DNA from: Actinomycetes bacterium
Lineage (GTDB): Bacteria; Actinomycetota; Acidimicrobiia; Acidimicrobiales; Acidimicrobiaceae
Reading direction: 5' to 3'
Assembly: GCA_021790855.1 (NCBI GenBank)
Contig: JAJYFP010000046.1
Coordinates: 1-5,885 of the forward strand
Length of the DNA: 5,885 bases
In this document: one piece after another, positions 4,625-5,885 of the stretch
How positions within the stretch are numbered: position 1 is the stretch's first letter
Layout: each line of letters begins with the position of its first letter
The notes under the pieces: generated by a model
What the model was told of the DNA's origin: nothing
What the model saw: the letters and a program-made list of their open reading frames with translations, nothing else
The model's database searches: none
Translations under genes and position numbers: made by a program

Positions 4625-5793
4625 TAGTTACCGCTTGGGTTATCAGGCGTTCTATTTATTACTCGTATCGTCTCGATAATCGGTTCACTTCGTCTTCGAG
4701 TGCCGCTCCAAGGTGCTGGGACCGCATCTATCTCTTTTGTGAGAGCATAGGCCAAAGATTCATAGTTTACTCTCCATCCTTTAAACTCTCTCCAAGCCTG
4801 TTCAATACCTCTTTCAACAGGAAAGTCAACTTCTGTTATTCGTGCTATTCCAACTTTGAAGTCTTCAAATGATAGGTTTATCGCATCGGTGGGAGACGGA
4901 TCCTCATCGAAGGCAATTCTCAACGTTCTCCCAATTGAGCGAAGAGCAGAGAATCCCATCCGAAGGCATAGACGGGCTTCGACCGGTGCATCCGTCGGAG
5001 ACAAAGAAAGAAAAAGTGCCGCTGAATCCATCACAGCTAAAAGTGCAACTAGCCACGAGGAGTACGGGTTCGGAGATCTAAAACGCAAAAGTATTGGGTA
5101 GGTCGAGTGTGACTCTTCTACATCAGCCGCCCATCTCTCCCACGTGTGGTAGTAGTCTGCCAGTTCCTTTGACGAGTCTCTCATATTCACTATTCCTACT
5201 CGCGTCCTAGCCAACATCTCCGGCCCCCACGGTGGTTGACCAGCTCGAGCAGTAAGGAGAGACACTTCCGTCTCTCGACGGGCAAAAGCAGCGTAAAGAG
5301 TAGGAAGGTACGAGATTTGGAGAGCCACAATAGTAAGCCCTGTAAAACCACCGATAAAATCAACCGTAGTTGCCCAAGCATTTGGAGTTGACGTAAAGCC
5401 CAGAGTTAAAAGAGAGGCGCCCGCCTCTCTCACAGCCTGTTTAACATCGGTGACGGCTGGATAGATCATGAGGGTCAAAGAAAACAGTAGTAAGACCATC
5501 CATATTATTAGGTTTGTAAATATGACAACAGCGGGTTGACTAGCTCTAAAGGAGTCTCTCTGTTCATAGTGCTTTATCGGTAGAAGTATTAATCTGTAGA
5601 GGTACTCCACCAAGACATCAGAGAGTCTCCTCAATCCTCGGATTTTCCCCCTGGGAATAACCAAAGTTCTGGCTATGCTCCCCAAAACTGACAGATACAC
5701 CGAAAATCCTACCAAAGGAATAAGGTACTTCAAAGCAACGCCAATCCTAATATAACTGCTATCGATGTCCGAATATACTCGCACATCTGTCAA
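4624..5793 (-). CDS. Channel-like membrane protein with degenerate potassium-channel pore loop and long conserved cytosolic tail
   Basis: Predicted inner-membrane protein, up to 389 residues. Numbered from the TTG at 5793, helices lie at about 22-46, 88-112 and 146-170. Between the last two is a pore-loop-like segment, 118-137, ending in S127-L-L-T-L-G-F-T-S-T-P137. This aligns by eye with the S-x-x-TVGYGD-x-x-P filter of two-helix potassium channels, but TLGF replaces TVGYG. The tail (171-389) has motifs I recall from uncharacterised actinobacterial homologues: YLPTLYAAFARRE (162-174), RAGQPPW (183-189), WAADVEESHSTYPIL (221-235), FRSPNPYSSWLVALLAVMDS (238-257), ARLCLRMGFSALRSI (273-287) and AWREFKGWRVNYESL (333-347). 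Residues 246-264 are hydrophobic but probably part of the soluble fold. The start is uncertain: TTG 5793 and GTG 5784 lack an SD, while TTG 5733 has AGGA 11 bases upstream and would begin right at the first helix. Transport activity is inferred, not shown. It precedes the dehydrogenase gene by 65 bp. Confidence 0.75.
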   Translation of the reverse strand: MTDVRVYSDIDSSYIRIGVALKYLIPLVGFSVYLSVLGSIARTLVIPRGKIRGLRRLSDVLVEYLYRLILLPIKHYEQRDSFRASQPAVVIFTNLIIWMVLLLFSLTLMIYPAVTDVKQAVREAGASLLTLGFTSTPNAWATTVDFIGGFTGLTIVALQISYLPTLYAAFARRETEVSLLTARAGQPPWGPEMLARTRVGIVNMRDSSKELADYYHTWERWAADVEESHSTYPILLRFRSPNPYSSWLVALLAVMDSAALFLSLSPTDAPVEARLCLRMGFSALRSIGRTLRIAFDEDPSPTDAINLSFEDFKVGIARITEVDFPVERGIEQAWREFKGWRVNYESLAYALTKEIDAVPAPWSGTRRRSEPIIETIRVINRTPDNPSGN

Positions 5794-5825
5794 AATAGGC
5801 GAGGAATACAGTATCTTCTTCCGAA

Positions 5826-5836
5826 TACAAGCTCAC
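5826..5836 (-). repeat. Dispersed 11-base motif, copy 3 (GTGAGCTTGTA, one mismatch)
   Basis: On the minus strand this reads GTGAGCTTGTA and begins 16 bases past a TAA at 5853-5855. The following TT is shared with the copy at 4612-4624. Nearby on the minus strand TGTATTC occurs twice, starting 19 bases apart (plus-strand 5804-5810 and 5823-5829), about two helical turns, which may be a tandem site before the channel-like gene. Confidence 0.35.
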
Positions 5837-5852
5837 ATCAAAGGTCAGGTCG

Positions 5853-5885
5853 TTATTTCCGGAAGTTCTCGCGTAGCTCCCTCCA
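5853..5885 (-). CDS. Possible C-terminal end of an upstream minus-strand gene (partial)
   Basis: The first minus-strand frame entering from the right edge reads WRELRENFRK and stops at TAA (5853-5855). It is charged, with a helix-like heptad spacing, a plausible protein C-terminus, and the 11-base motif that follows stops elsewhere lies 16 bases beyond it. A second minus frame is also open from the edge for 41 codons to TAG at 5759-5761, ending DTVFLAYFDRCASIFGHR; if that one is real, it overlaps the annotated start of the channel-like gene and would favour a start at 5733. Too little is visible to identify either. Confidence 0.3.
   Translation of the reverse strand, partial: WRELRENFRK

Noticed and set aside
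4525..5101. Three overlapping plus-strand open frames
   Set aside because: They lie mainly antisense to the channel-like gene; they overlap each other and have shadow-like, Ser/Arg-rich composition.
5196..5381. Minus-strand frame of 61 codons with a Leu-rich peptide
   Set aside because: It is an alternative frame inside the third helix and the start of the tail of the channel-like gene; the Leu richness is a by-product of that gene's hydrophobic codons.
5765..5793. TTGACA at 5788-5793 (minus strand) as a -35 box
   Set aside because: The only TATATT-like box is 10 bases downstream, too close for a normal promoter, and no good -10 is found at 16-18 bases.
1..5885. Search for mobile elements, CRISPR arrays, defence or toxin genes, tRNA or rRNA
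   Set aside because: I saw no transposase or integrase motifs, no regularly spaced repeats and no tRNA-like T-loop in intergenic DNA; the genes are metabolic or membrane proteins.

Overview
This window looks like ordinary chromosome from a bacterium with moderate GC (mid to upper 40s percent by eye). The gene set (acyl-CoA dehydrogenase, crotonase-fold protein, beta-lactamase-fold hydrolase, and a channel-like membrane protein of a type I associate with Actinobacteria) suggests a lower-GC actinobacterium, possibly of the acidimicrobial group. That placement is an inference with low certainty. I see no tRNA, rRNA, insertion sequence, CRISPR array or phage gene.

Layout. Bases 1-332 hold no gene I can assign, but they contain several dyads, including a perfect operator-like inverted repeat at 221-244. 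A TSUP (TauE/SafE-type) anion transporter follows on the plus strand (333-1082). It converges on a minus-strand run that fills the rest of the window. Read in its own direction, that run is: the last codons of an unidentified gene at the right edge, a three-helix channel-like membrane protein (4624-5793), an acyl-CoA dehydrogenase (3335-4558), an enoyl-CoA hydratase/isomerase (start 3300), and a serine hydrolase of the beta-lactamase / family VIII esterase group (start 2445). The convergent intergenic stretch 1083-1209 carries overlapping, mutually exclusive hairpins.

How the genes work together. The dehydrogenase and crotonase are 34 bp apart and very probably act in sequence on one acyl-CoA: oxidation to the enoyl-CoA, then hydration or isomerisation. 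The hydrolase lies 96 bp further on, behind a 23-bp near-perfect palindrome, so it may be controlled separately; it could release or remove an ester or thioester in the same pathway. No substrate can be read from the sequence. The channel-like protein and the TSUP carrier have no evident link to this chemistry.

Most worth a second look: (1) the channel-like protein, whose pore-loop-like segment has TLGF where potassium channels have TVGYG, joined to a long conserved cytosolic tail; (2) an 11-base motif, GTGTGCTTGTA with one variant, placed just past the stop codon of three minus-strand genes but absent at the internal dehydrogenase/crotonase and crotonase/hydrolase junctions; (3) the dyads at 221-244 and 2476-2498. 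None of this amounts to a demonstrated new system.
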